In this document: piece after piece, positions 53,749-63,526 of the stretch
How positions within the stretch are numbered: position 1 is the stretch's first letter
Layout: each line of letters starts with the position of its first letter
From: Streptomyces sp. NBC_01224
GTDB lineage: Bacteria; Actinomycetota; Actinomycetes; Streptomycetales; Streptomycetaceae
Assembly (NCBI RefSeq): GCF_036002945.1
Contig: NZ_CP108529.1
Span: 7,125,001-7,189,000, forward strand
Direction: 5' to 3'
Length of the DNA: 64,000 bases
Notes under the pieces: generated by a model
What the model was told of the DNA's origin: nothing
The model's database searches: none
What the model saw: only the letters and a program-made list of their open reading frames with translations
Program-made: the position numbers and the translations under genes

Positions 53749-55002
53749 GTGCCCCGTACACAAGAGCCCGGCAGGAGCTGGCTGCTGCGCCTCGTCATCG
53801 CCTTCGCCTTCGCGCAGGGGGCGGTGTCGATGGCGCGGCCCGCCGTCTCCTACCGGGCTCTTTCGCTGGGCGCGGAAGAGCGCGCCATCGGTGTGATCAC
53901 AGGGGTGTACGCGCTCCTGCCGCTCTTCGCCGCCGTCCCGCTCGGGCGCAGGACCGACCACGGCCGGTGCGCACCCCTGCTGCCGATCGGCGTCGTCCTG
54001 ATCGCAGGCGGCTGCGCCCTCAGCAGCAGGGCGGGCTCATTGACGGCGATGGCGGCCTGGAGCGGTGTGATGGGGCTCGGTCATCTCTGCTTCGTCATCG
54101 GCGCCCAGTCGATCGTCGCCCGGCAGTCGGCGCCGGCCGAACAGGACCGCAACTTCGGCCACTTCACCATCGGCGCCTCCCTCGGCCAGCTCATCGGTCC
54201 GATCGCCGCCGGGTATGTGATCTCCGAGCGGGACGGCGCCATGGCCCGTACGAGCGCACTCGCCCTGACCGTCTCGGCAGCCGTCGCCGCCATCTCCTTC
54301 GTCTCGCTCCGGCGCATCGAGCACCGCTCCGCGCCCACGGCCATGCGCGTGGATCCGGTCAGCAAGGTTCCCGTCGGACGCATCCTGCGCGCCCGCGGGG
54401 TTCCGGCCGGGATCTTCATCAGCCTCGCCGTGCTCTCCGCCACCGATATCCTCACTGCGTATCTGCCCGTCGTCGGCGAGCACCGGGGCATCGCCCCCGC
54501 CACCATCGGGCTGCTGCTCAGTCTGCGCGCCGCCGCCACCATCGCCTGCCGCCTGGTGATGACCCCGATGCTCCGCGTCCTCGGCCGCACAGCGCTGCTC
54601 ACCACGACCTGTCTGCTGGCCGGAATGCTCTGCGCGGGCATCGCCCTGCCCGTACCCGTAGCAGCGTTGGCCGTGATGCTCGCCGTGCTCGGCTTCTGTC
54701 TCGGGGCCGGCCAGCCGCTGTCGATGACCACCGTCGTCCAGGCCGCCCCGGCGGAGGCCCGCTCCACCGCACTCGCTCTCCGGCTGACCGGAAACCGCCT
54801 GGGCCAGGTCGCCGCCCCGGCGTCCGCCGGTCTCATCGCCGGAGTGGCGGGCACCGCGGCGCCGTTCGTCATGCTCGGCGCACTCCTGCTCGCGGCGGCG
54901 GGGCTGGGGGTACGCGGCGGGCGTGCCAGAGACGCCGAAGCGACCCCGGCCGTGCCGGCGCCCCGGTCCCGACAGCGCCCCGTGCACCGCAACCGCACCT
55001 GA
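53749..55002 (+). CDS. MFS transporter
   Basis: A 417-residue major facilitator with about 12 hydrophobic segments and a basic arginine-rich C-terminus. The GRRTDHGR loop between helices 2 and 3 is visible. GTG at 53749 is two bases after the CitMHS stop, with no separate promoter, so the two are probably co-transcribed. It may export a metabolite linked to citrate or be independent. The 215-bp gap after it (55003-55217) holds a protein-like frame around LVDLAHLYVLDHHGRRICPL that has no start and that I cannot assign. Confidence 0.87.
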   Translation: MPRTQEPGRSWLLRLVIAFAFAQGAVSMARPAVSYRALSLGAEERAIGVITGVYALLPLFAAVPLGRRTDHGRCAPLLPIGVVLIAGGCALSSRAGSLTAMAAWSGVMGLGHLCFVIGAQSIVARQSAPAEQDRNFGHFTIGASLGQLIGPIAAGYVISERDGAMARTSALALTVSAAVAAISFVSLRRIEHRSAPTAMRVDPVSKVPVGRILRARGVPAGIFISLAVLSATDILTAYLPVVGEHRGIAPATIGLLLSLRAAATIACRLVMTPMLRVLGRTALLTTTCLLAGMLCAGIALPVPVAALAVMLAVLGFCLGAGQPLSMTTVVQAAPAEARSTALALRLTGNRLGQVAAPASAGLIAGVAGTAAPFVMLGALLLAAAGLGVRGGRARDAEATPAVPAPRSRQRPVHRNRT

Positions 55003-55217
55003 CAATTCCGCCGCACCCACCCCAGTGCGACGCAACCGTTGCGCGCACCGGCGGACAGGTCCCGCTCCTGGTCGATCTCGCGCACCTGTACGTCCTCGAC
55101 CACCACGGCCGCCGGATCTGCCCACTGCCCAAGGACATCCCTGGTCTCGACGTCCAGGAGCACCGGTCGAATCGGGGCGGTTGACCTCAAGCCCACTGGA
55201 GGTCGTACGTTCCTCCC

Positions 55218-57104
55218 ATGAGCATGGAAGCAACCGCGTGGACGCAGCTCCACAACGTCATGAACGCGCAAGCGGACCGACGCCCCTTCGACCGAGCCAC
55301 CCTGCGGCGCATCGCCGCGTTCGCCCGTCCGCACCGGCGCCGGGTCGCCCTGTTCCTGATGCTGAGCGTGGCGACGGCGCTGCTCGCGGTCGCCACCCCC
55401 GTCCTCGCCGGCCGCGTCGTGAACGCGATCGTGACCGGCGAGGACGGGGGCACCGTCACACGGCTGTCCCTGCTCATCGCCGTGATCGCCGTCGCGGAGG
55501 CGGCACTCGGCCTGGTCAGCCGCTGGCTCTCGGCGAACCTCGGCGAAGGGCTGATCCTCGATCTGCGCACCGCCGTCTTCGACCATGTGCAGCGCATGCC
55601 GATCGCGTTCTTCACCCGCACCCGCACCGGCGCGCTCGTCAGCCGCCTCAACAACGATGTCATCGGCGCCCAGCGCGCCTTCAGCAACACACTCTCCGGC
55701 GTCGTCAGCAATGTCGTCACACTGCTCCTCACCCTTGGCGTCATGCTCTCCATCTCCTGGCAGATCACCGCGCTCGCACTGGTGCTGCTGCCGGTGTTCG
55801 TGCTGCCCGCGCGCCGCATGGGTACACGGATGGCGAGGCTCCAGCGGGAAGCCGCGGCCCACAACGCCGCGATGGGGACCCGGATGACCGAGCGCTTCTC
55901 CGCACCCGGTGCCACACTGATCAAGCTCTTCGGCCGGCCCGCCGACGAGTCCGCCGAATTCGCCGCCAGAGCGGGCAGGGTGCGCGACATCGGGGTGCGC
56001 ACGGCCATGGCCCAGTCCGCGTTCATCACCGCCCTCACCCTCGTGTCCGCGCTGGCGCTCGCCCTGGTCTACGGGCTCGGCGGGTTCTACGCCCTGCGCG
56101 GGCAGCTGGACGCGGGCGCGGTCGTCTCCCTGGCCCTGCTGCTGACCCGGCTGTACGCGCCGCTCACCGCCCTTGCCGGGGCGCGCGTCGAGGTGATGAG
56201 CGCCCTCGTCAGCTTCGAGCGGGTCTTCGAGGTCCTCGACCTCAAGCCGCTCATCGAGGAGAAGCCGGACGCACGGACGGTCCCGGAAGGGCCGGTGTCC
56301 GTGGAGTTCGACGACGTACGCTTCGGCTACCCGTCCGCCGACAAGGTCTCCCTCGCCTCGCTCGAGGACGTCGCGGCCCTCGACACCCGCGGCGGCAGTG
56401 AAGTGCTGCGCGGGGTCTCCTTCCGCGCCGAGCCCGGCCGGACCGTGGCACTCGTCGGCTCGTCCGGCGCGGGCAAGTCGACCATCGCGCAACTGCTGCC
56501 GCGCCTGTACGACACGGACGAGGGCTCGGTACGCATCGGCGGCATCGACGTACGCGACCTGTCCGCCGACACCCTGCGTGACACCCTCGGCATGGTCACC
56601 CAGGACGGCCACCTCTTCCACGAGTCGGTCCGCGCCAACCTCCTGCTCGCCCGTCCGGAATCCACCGAGGAGGATCTCTGGGACGCGCTGCGGCGCTCAC
56701 GCCTGGACGGTCTGGTCGCCTCGCTGCCCGACGGGCTCGACACAGTCGTGGGGGAACGCGGCTACCGCCTCTCCGGCGGCGAGCGCCAGCGGCTGACCAT
56801 CGCCCGGCTGCTCCTGGCCCGCCAGCGCGTCGTCATCCTCGACGAGGCCACCGCCCACCTGGACAACACTTCCGAGGCGGCTGTCCAGGAGGCGCTCACC
56901 GAAGCGCTCGCCGGACGCACGGCAGTCGTGATCGCCCACCGGCTCTCCACCGTACGGGCGGCCGATCTCATCCTTGTCGTGGAGGACGGGCAGATCGTGG
57001 AGCGGGGCACCCACGAAGAACTCCTCGCGGCCGGCGGCAGGTACGAGGAGCTGTACCGCACCCAGTTCGAGAGCCCCGGCACGCAGGCCGCGGAGCTCGG
57101 CTGA
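55218..57104 (+). CDS. ABC exporter, fused permease and ATPase
   Basis: A 628-residue type IV (ABCB-like) half transporter. The N-terminal about 330 residues contain six membrane helices and the conserved MPIAFFTRTRTGALVSRLNN. The C-terminal ATPase has Walker A VGSSGAGKST, signature LSGGERQRLTIAR, Walker B VVILDEATAHLD and an H-loop IAHRLSTV. It would act as a homodimer or with a partner elsewhere. An insertion between the Walker A strand and the preceding helix (SADKVSLASLEDVAALDTRG) is longer than usual. Its stop is only 22 bp from the convergent regulator gene. Confidence 0.92.
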   Translation: MSMEATAWTQLHNVMNAQADRRPFDRATLRRIAAFARPHRRRVALFLMLSVATALLAVATPVLAGRVVNAIVTGEDGGTVTRLSLLIAVIAVAEAALGLVSRWLSANLGEGLILDLRTAVFDHVQRMPIAFFTRTRTGALVSRLNNDVIGAQRAFSNTLSGVVSNVVTLLLTLGVMLSISWQITALALVLLPVFVLPARRMGTRMARLQREAAAHNAAMGTRMTERFSAPGATLIKLFGRPADESAEFAARAGRVRDIGVRTAMAQSAFITALTLVSALALALVYGLGGFYALRGQLDAGAVVSLALLLTRLYAPLTALAGARVEVMSALVSFERVFEVLDLKPLIEEKPDARTVPEGPVSVEFDDVRFGYPSADKVSLASLEDVAALDTRGGSEVLRGVSFRAEPGRTVALVGSSGAGKSTIAQLLPRLYDTDEGSVRIGGIDVRDLSADTLRDTLGMVTQDGHLFHESVRANLLLARPESTEEDLWDALRRSRLDGLVASLPDGLDTVVGERGYRLSGGERQRLTIARLLLARQRVVILDEATAHLDNTSEAAVQEALTEALAGRTAVVIAHRLSTVRAADLILVVEDGQIVERGTHEELLAAGGRYEELYRTQFESPGTQAAELG

Positions 57105-57126
57105 CAACGGCCGCCCGGACCACCGG

Positions 57127-60100
57127 TCAGCCGGGGAATCCGGTACGGGCGGCGGTCCAGTCCGTCCCGCCGGCCTCATCCACCGCGAACGCCCCCGCGG
57201 GATAGGGGAGTTCCCTGGCCAGGGCCGCAGCCCGCCCGAACTCCTCGTGTGCCGCCGCCTCCCGGCCCAGCGCCGAGAGCGCGGCCGCATGCACCGTGCG
57301 GGCATCGGTCTCCGACAGCCGTTCGCCGACCCGCTGCGCACGTACCGTCTCGGCCGCCGCCCTTCGCGCCGCCCGCTCCGGGTGACCCGACAGCAGTTCC
57401 GCCCAGGCCAGCAGCGGGGCGGCTGACGGGTCTCTGTCGTCGGCCAGCAGAGTCAGGGCCTCCCGCGGGCGCCCCTCGCGCACCAGCCGTTCGGCCTCCG
57501 CAGTGTGCACCTCGTGCACGGCCTGCCGGTCGCGCTGAGCCTCGGCGGTCCGCCCGGCCCTCGCCAGCAGTTCGGCCGCGCCGGGCTCACCGGTTCTGAT
57601 CCGGACCCGGGCCAGAGCGGCCAGGGCGTACGGGGTGCACCAGGCGGGGCTCGGTTCTCCATCCCGGACGGCCGCCTCGGCGTGTTCCTGCGCCTCGGCG
57701 AACTCGCGCAGCATCAGATGCAGTTCGGCCAGATTGGCGCGCTCGAAGGCCACCGCCGTCGGATCGCCCGTGTGCTCGGCCAGGCTCAGTGCCTGCCGGC
57801 CGATGGAGACCGCTTCGCCGAGCAGGCCGGACCGGCGCGCATGCTCCCGCAGCACGGAGAGGATGGTGACCAGCAGTTCCTGATCCCCGTACGCCTCGGC
57901 ATGCGGCAGTGCCAGATCGGCCGCGGTACGGGCCTGCGCGAACCGTCCCGCGAGGCCGAGCGAGGTCGCCTGCATCCCCAGGGACCTGGCCAGCAGCCCC
58001 CTGCGTTCGCTGCCCCGCACGTCCTCGGCGGCCTCCTGCGCCCTGCGGGCCGAGGCATGCGCGGACTCGTACCGGCCACCCACGAACCGCAGGACCGCAG
58101 CCGCCAGATGGTGCGCCACAGTGGTGGGCGGCGGGGTGTGCGGGCCCGGGGGATACGTACGCAGCAGCTCCTCGCCCTCGTCGGTGCCGCGATGCTTCGC
58201 CAGCACCTCGGTCAGCCGGGCCGCGGCCAGCACCTGGCCGTCCTCGTCACCGCGCCGGACCATGTCCGCCAGCGCCTCGCGCAGTACGGTGGCCGCCTCC
58301 TGGTACCGGGCCATCCGGCGCAGGACGGCTCCCCGGTCGATCCGGGCCTGTGCCGCATCGGCGGCCAGTGCGTCGAGGCGGGCGGTCAGTTCGGCGTAGT
58401 AGAGGTCTGCGGTGTCATTGGCGCAGAGGGCCGCGGCGCGTTCTGCGGCCTGCCGCAGGTACTGGGTGGCCCGCGGGTCGTCGGCCCGGGTCAGATGCGA
58501 GGCCAGTGTGTCGACGGCGTCGGGGCGCCGCCTCAGCACGGCCTCCGCGTACGCCGAGTGCAGCTGCCGGCGGCGCGCGGCGGACAGCCCGTCGTAACAG
58601 GTCAGTCTCACCAGCGGGTGGCGGAAGGCGAGGCCGGGCAGCGGCCGGCCACCGACCACCACCGGCCGTTCCGCCACCACCGAGGCGGCGACCGCCGCGT
58701 CCACGGCGTCGGTCGCCTCGGCGGACGAGAGTGGCGGATGCAGGCCGTGCTCCGCCACATCCAGGATCTCGCTCAGCGCGGCCCCGCCGCCGGCCACGGA
58801 GATCGCCTCGACGACCCGGCGTGCCGCGGGCCCGAGCCGCGCCAGACGAGCGGTCACCAGCTGACGGACACCCTCCGGAGCGCTGAGCCCCGTGGTGTCC
58901 CCGCCGCCGTCCCTGGTGCTGCGGGCAAGCTCCAGGGCGAACAGCGGATTACCGAGCGAGAGCTCCCAGACCCGGTCGAGACCGGTCCTGGCACCTGCGT
59001 CCTTTGCGACGGCCAGACACTCCTCGCGCCCCAGCCGCCCCAACTCCAGCGAGCGGGCGATCCCCTGGCGGGAGAGCGCCTCCAGTGCGGTGCGCCGCGG
59101 GTCCGTCCCGTCGAACTCCTCCGCGCGGTACGTGACGACGAAACGCCACGCGGCTCCCGTGGACGAAGCCCGGCGGGCCAGATGGCTCAGCAGCTGGTAC
59201 GAACCCGTGTCGGCGGCATGCAGATCGTCCAGCACCAGCAGGACGGGCCCGGCCGCCGCCAGATCGCCGAGCAGCCCGGCCGTGGCCCGGAACAACCGGT
59301 CACGCTGCTCCTCGGGGCTGCGCTCCACACCTGCGCCGATCTGTCCCAGCGTGGGGAGAAGCGACGCGAGTTCGGGGTACTCGCCGCCGATCCTGGCCCG
59401 TTCGGCGGACGGCCGGTCGGCGAGCCAGGCATCCAGCGCCTCGACGAAGACGCCGTACGGGGTGTGCCCCTCGGCGTCGTGGCCCGCACCCCACAGCACG
59501 GTCGTCCCGGCCTCGGCCGCCCGCCGGGCCGCCTCCGCAGTCAGCCGCGTCTTGCCCACCCCGGCCTCGCCGCCCACGAGCCGCACCGGAGGCCCGTCGG
59601 TGGCCAGCAGCACGCCGAGTTCGTCGGCCCGGCCCCGCAGCGGCGGACCGGGCGGGGTGCGTATCGCGGCCGGGAGAACGGGAACGGAGACGGCGGGAAG
59701 TACGGCCGTGGACGCGTCCAGCGCCAGTAGATGCAACTGCTCGGTCGCCGGGCCGGGCCGTACGCCGAGCTCCGCATCGAGCGCATCCCGGCACAGGTGG
59801 TACTGGCGCACGGCCTGCCGGCGAAGGCCCTGGCGCAGATAGGTGTCGATCAGCACCCGGTGGGCGCGCTCCTCGGCCGGGGCAGCGGCCACCGCACGCA
59901 GCGCCACGTCGGTGGCCAATTCGGTCTCGCCGTCCGTGAGATGGGCCTCGGCGAGTGCGAGCCGCACCCGGTCGCACAGTGCGGAGAGCTGCTCGCGCCG
60001 GGCCTCGGCCCAGGGCGCGTACCTGTCCTCGGGCAGCAGCTCGCCGGTGAACGCGGCGAGTGCGGTGGCCAGCTCCTCGGCCGTACCCGCGGCCAGGGCC

Positions 60101-60495
60101 TGCTCGGCGAGGCTCTCGGCGTGATCGGCGTCGATCACCACGGTCTGCGGATCGAGCCGCAGCAGGGTGCCCTCGCCGGTCAGATAGGACGAGGAGGCGC
60201 GGGGGACCAGCTCCGGTTCCAGGGCGCGGCGGGCGGCGTGCAGGGCGACCCGCAGACTGCCGAGCGCGGCCCGCTCGTCGGAGTCCGGCCAGCAGATTTC
60301 CATGGCCTGCTCGCGGTGGAGGCTGTGGCCGGGGGAGACGGCGAGGAGTTTCACGAGGGCGCGGGCGCTGGGTCGGGGCCATTTGTCGGCGAGCGGGGGC
60401 CCGCCGTCACGAGTCACCCGGAACCCGCCGAAAAGGTGCAGACGCAACAGCGGCGGTCCGGCGTCCGTGCCGTGTCCCGTTTGCTCCGAGTCCAT
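57127..60495 (-). CDS. Large SARP-type BTAD/AAA transcriptional regulator
   Basis: A 1122-residue regulator. The N-terminal winged helix (LRLHLFGGFRVTRDGGPPLA, WPRPSARALVKLLAVSPGH) and bacterial transcriptional activator domain (about 100-255) resemble AfsR/SARP proteins. A STAND-like ATPase follows with GGEAGVGKTR near 304-313 and LLVLDDLHAAD. The last about 500 residues are TPR-like helical repeats. No C-terminal LuxR HTH is visible. Such proteins couple nucleotide and ligand sensing to transcription of metabolic genes. It converges on the ABC exporter, and its own target is not evident. Confidence 0.9.
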   Translation of the reverse strand: MDSEQTGHGTDAGPPLLRLHLFGGFRVTRDGGPPLADKWPRPSARALVKLLAVSPGHSLHREQAMEICWPDSDERAALGSLRVALHAARRALEPELVPRASSSYLTGEGTLLRLDPQTVVIDADHAESLAEQALAAGTAEELATALAAFTGELLPEDRYAPWAEARREQLSALCDRVRLALAEAHLTDGETELATDVALRAVAAAPAEERAHRVLIDTYLRQGLRRQAVRQYHLCRDALDAELGVRPGPATEQLHLLALDASTAVLPAVSVPVLPAAIRTPPGPPLRGRADELGVLLATDGPPVRLVGGEAGVGKTRLTAEAARRAAEAGTTVLWGAGHDAEGHTPYGVFVEALDAWLADRPSAERARIGGEYPELASLLPTLGQIGAGVERSPEEQRDRLFRATAGLLGDLAAAGPVLLVLDDLHAADTGSYQLLSHLARRASSTGAAWRFVVTYRAEEFDGTDPRRTALEALSRQGIARSLELGRLGREECLAVAKDAGARTGLDRVWELSLGNPLFALELARSTRDGGGDTTGLSAPEGVRQLVTARLARLGPAARRVVEAISVAGGGAALSEILDVAEHGLHPPLSSAEATDAVDAAVAASVVAERPVVVGGRPLPGLAFRHPLVRLTCYDGLSAARRRQLHSAYAEAVLRRRPDAVDTLASHLTRADDPRATQYLRQAAERAAALCANDTADLYYAELTARLDALAADAAQARIDRGAVLRRMARYQEAATVLREALADMVRRGDEDGQVLAAARLTEVLAKHRGTDEGEELLRTYPPGPHTPPPTTVAHHLAAAVLRFVGGRYESAHASARRAQEAAEDVRGSERRGLLARSLGMQATSLGLAGRFAQARTAADLALPHAEAYGDQELLVTILSVLREHARRSGLLGEAVSIGRQALSLAEHTGDPTAVAFERANLAELHLMLREFAEAQEHAEAAVRDGEPSPAWCTPYALAALARVRIRTGEPGAAELLARAGRTAEAQRDRQAVHEVHTAEAERLVREGRPREALTLLADDRDPSAAPLLAWAELLSGHPERAARRAAAETVRAQRVGERLSETDARTVHAAALSALGREAAAHEEFGRAAALARELPYPAGAFAVDEAGGTDWTAARTGFPG

Positions 60496-60530
60496 GAGGG
60501 CGCCACTGTAACGCCCTTGTCCGGGCAGGC

Positions 60531-60568
60531 CGCAGGCCCCCCGGACCGGAGTCCGGAGGGCCTGCGGC
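60531..60568 (-). terminator. Terminator of FG-GAP operon
   Basis: CCGCAGGCCC-C-CCGGAC (60531-60547) and GTCCGG-A-GGGCCTGCGG (60552-60568) form a 16-pair stem with one mismatch and a 4-nt loop, 16 bp after the FG-GAP stop. It also lies just upstream of the SARP gene. Confidence 0.8.
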
Positions 60569-60583
60569 AGGGCGCGGGGCTCG

Positions 60584-63526
60584 TCAGGAGAGCGTGGACA
60601 CCGTCATCTGGGAGATGGCGGTGAACTGCTGCAGATACCTGCCGCCGAGCAGCTCGGTCATGCGGTCGTAGCCCGTCTCGTCGAAGCCGAGGTTCACGAG
60701 CTCGTCGACACCGTCACCGTCGAGGTCGCCGGAGAAGTAGTTCCTGGCGCCCAGGAGGGTGATCCTGCCCACCTGGTCGGGGTAGTTGTGGCCCGCGGTC
60801 AGTACCGCCGGGTCGTACACGTAGGCGCCCGCCTGGACGCCGCCGATGAGGAGGCGCCGACCGCCGGGCCCGGTGAGGAACCCGCCGGTCTCCACCGTCG
60901 GCAGGGTGAAGATCGAGTAGTCCTGGCCGCCGGCCGCGTACGTCCGGAACGACGCCGTCCCCGCGAGGATCAGCCCCTCGGGCCCGGTGAAGAAGTTCCC
61001 GTTCGTCCAGGCGCCCCCGGCCACGCCGTGGTGGAGGACCTCACCCGTGCGGCTGTCGCGGATCTCGACCACGTTGCGCAGGCTGGAACCGTCCGGCGTG
61101 CCCTCCGCCGTCGTCGAGGTGGCCGCTATCCAGGTGTAGACGACTGCGTGCCCATCGGCGTAAGGGATCTCCGGCGAGGTGAAGACGCCATGGTTCAGGA
61201 CGGCTCCGTACAGCTTGCCGTCCACGCTCTCGGCCGGGGACTTCGGCGCGGCGGTCCAGCGCACAGTGCCCTTCCCGGCATCGAGCGCGACACCGTCGAC
61301 CGCGGGTGACTCCTTGTGGAGGGAGCCGGTGTTCGCGTACTGCGCGTACACCCGCCCCTCGCCCACTGCGAGGTCGCCGAAGACGACGCTGCCCGCGCTG
61401 TCGGGCGCTCCGTACGTCCACAGCGCCGAGCCGTCACCGCGGTAGGCCCGCACCTTGTCCGTCGGCACGACGATGTCGGCGCGCTTGTCGCCGTCGAGGT
61501 CGGCGACCGTCACGGAGCGGACGAATTGCCCGTCCCCGTCGATGCGTTCGATGACCTTGCCGGTGCGCCCGTCGAGGACCGCGACGGCCGTGTCGGCGGC
61601 CACCACGAAGTCGTCGTGGCCGTCGCCGTTGACGTCGCCCTTCTCGATCCGGTGCACCTGCCCGGGGACCGTGGCCTTCCACAGCAGCTTGGGCTTGCCC
61701 GCAGTCAGCGAAGGGCCCGAGTAGGCCCACACGCCGTTGGACTTGCCGCCGACGACCAGGTCGTTCTTCTTGTCGCCGTCGATGTCGGACGACTGCGCGG
61801 ACGACAGGTCGCCCTGGAGCGGCAGGAGGCTCTGCTGCTTGCCGTTGCCGAACCCGTAGGTGCGGATGTTCTGGTTCTGGTCGACGGTGCGGATGTGCCG
61901 GCCGTCTGCGTCGCGGTAGACCTGGCTGAACATCGGCGAGGCGCCGATGCCCTTCTCCTGCCAGCGCACGTTGCCGCTGCCGGAGAACACGGTGAGCGAG
62001 GCGTACTGCCCGCCGCCGGGGTTCTCGGCGGTGTTCATGCCGGTGTCGTCCTGGGCGGACGTCACCAGATTGCCGTCGACGACGTCGAGGCTCCAGACGC
62101 TCGGCCCGTCGTGACCGTTGTCGGCGTCGCGCTTGACGGTGGAGGACCACAGCAGGCTGCCGGGGTCGGTGCCGTCCACGACCCGCACGGTGTTGGCGTT
62201 GATGTACAGGTGCGGGTCGAGCGTGGACTCACTGACCGTGTACTCGGACTTCCGGTCGCCCCGCAGATCACCCATGGTCATGTCGATGGGCAGCGCGTTG
62301 ATCCGGGTGTCGAGCGTGGTGCGCCTGCCGTTGGCGAGGGAGTAGGAGTCCAGTTCGTACTTCACGCCGTCGGTGGGGTCGGACTGCTCCAGGGCCACGA
62401 GCCGCCCGCGCGTGGTGTCCAGGTGCAACTGGCGCGAGTAGAGGGAGCTGTCGGTCTGCCACTTGACGGAGCCGTCCGCGGTGTCCAGTACCAGGGTGCG
62501 GCTGCGCCCTGCGGCGGTCGGGGTCCTGCGCTGGTTGTACGACGCGGCGACCAGTCCGCCGCCGAGGTCCTCCAGGGCTCCCCACGCCGAACCGGCGCGC
62601 ACGCCCGTGTCGTATGTCCAGGTGGCGGAGGGGGCCAGCGTCCCGTCGGCGTACGAGAAGCGGATGCCCGACACGGTGGCGGTGGCGGCGGCGGGGGAGT
62701 TGAGGTTGTAGTACGGCGCGTCCGTGACGACGAGCGTCCTGCCGACGAGCTTCACGTTGTAGGCGTACGCGTACAGCTTCGACCACAGCGTCTTGCCGGT
62801 CCTGCCGTCGAGGACCGTGACGAAGGTGCCGTTGGCCAGCGAGGAACCGGGGGAGGTGAACGGGCGGTACGGGGACACGCCCACGCTCGCCGAGAACACC
62901 ACGTCGTCCACGCCGTCACCGGTCAGGTCACCGGTCACGTACCCCTGGTCCGACGCCGGCGTGAACGGGCTCACCGCGTTGTAGCCCATGACGATGCGCG
63001 CCGGGTAGGGCTCGGTCTGCCAGGGCCGGGAGTTCTTGACCCCCCAGTCGGCGTACAGCGAGGCGTTGTCGCGCCGCCACAGGGCCGTGCCGTCGGCCTT
63101 GCTGCGCTGGACGCTGCCGAGACTGTGGAGGGTGAAGTAGTCGCCGCCCTTGCCGCCGGCGGGAACGGTGGCGGCAAGGCCGCGCACGCCTTCCACCGTG
63201 GACTTGGGGGAGATGGTCACGGCGGCGTCGGTGCCGGCCTCCGTGCCGGTGCCTTCGTCGAGGTGGGAGCCCGAGTCCGTGCCCCGGTCCGTTCCGGAGG
63301 CCCCGGATCCGGTGTTCGAGCCCTGCGGGTCGACGGTCTCGCGGTCGGCATCCGCGTAGGCGTTCAGCTGGGCGTGGTCCGCCAGCTGCTCGGCCTGGCT
63401 GTCCGTGAGGGTGAGCAGGCTGTTGCCGTCGTCGGCGGCGAGTGCGGGCGGCGCGGCGCTCAGCGCCAGACCGGCAACGACCAGTGCGGAGGCGAGACGC
63501 AGAGCTCGCCGGGAGTCGGTTCTCAT
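60584..63526 (-). CDS. Secreted FG-GAP/VCBS beta-propeller protein
   Basis: A 980-residue exported protein. The signal peptide ends near PPALA (about residue 30). A low-complexity Gly/Ser/Thr/Asp linker follows (DPQGSNTGSGASGTDRGTDS). The rest consists of FG-GAP/VCBS repeats with calcium-binding loops such as DLTGDGVDDVV, DIDGDKKNDLVV, DVNGDGHDDFVV, DLDGDKRADIVV and DLDGDGVDEL. PQQ-like propeller segments (DGRTGKTLWSK, DTADGSVKWQT) are mixed in. ATG at 63526 shares one base with the upstream stop (TGATG), so the two genes are translationally coupled. The fold suggests an extracellular binding or adhesion function; no catalytic motif is seen. Confidence 0.87.
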   Translation of the reverse strand: MRTDSRRALRLASALVVAGLALSAAPPALAADDGNSLLTLTDSQAEQLADHAQLNAYADADRETVDPQGSNTGSGASGTDRGTDSGSHLDEGTGTEAGTDAAVTISPKSTVEGVRGLAATVPAGGKGGDYFTLHSLGSVQRSKADGTALWRRDNASLYADWGVKNSRPWQTEPYPARIVMGYNAVSPFTPASDQGYVTGDLTGDGVDDVVFSASVGVSPYRPFTSPGSSLANGTFVTVLDGRTGKTLWSKLYAYAYNVKLVGRTLVVTDAPYYNLNSPAAATATVSGIRFSYADGTLAPSATWTYDTGVRAGSAWGALEDLGGGLVAASYNQRRTPTAAGRSRTLVLDTADGSVKWQTDSSLYSRQLHLDTTRGRLVALEQSDPTDGVKYELDSYSLANGRRTTLDTRINALPIDMTMGDLRGDRKSEYTVSESTLDPHLYINANTVRVVDGTDPGSLLWSSTVKRDADNGHDGPSVWSLDVVDGNLVTSAQDDTGMNTAENPGGGQYASLTVFSGSGNVRWQEKGIGASPMFSQVYRDADGRHIRTVDQNQNIRTYGFGNGKQQSLLPLQGDLSSAQSSDIDGDKKNDLVVGGKSNGVWAYSGPSLTAGKPKLLWKATVPGQVHRIEKGDVNGDGHDDFVVAADTAVAVLDGRTGKVIERIDGDGQFVRSVTVADLDGDKRADIVVPTDKVRAYRGDGSALWTYGAPDSAGSVVFGDLAVGEGRVYAQYANTGSLHKESPAVDGVALDAGKGTVRWTAAPKSPAESVDGKLYGAVLNHGVFTSPEIPYADGHAVVYTWIAATSTTAEGTPDGSSLRNVVEIRDSRTGEVLHHGVAGGAWTNGNFFTGPEGLILAGTASFRTYAAGGQDYSIFTLPTVETGGFLTGPGGRRLLIGGVQAGAYVYDPAVLTAGHNYPDQVGRITLLGARNYFSGDLDGDGVDELVNLGFDETGYDRMTELLGGRYLQQFTAISQMTVSTLS

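Noticed and set aside
55039..55221. Small plus-strand frames in the gap before the ABC exporter
   Set aside because: None has a ribosome site with a recognised product. The protein-like stretch LVDLAHLYVLDHHGRR has no start; too weak to annotate as a gene.
54081..56621. 846-codon minus-strand frame over the MFS and ABC exporter genes
   Set aside because: Spans two well-supported plus-strand genes and an intergenic gap; amino-acid composition is that of antisense high-GC DNA.
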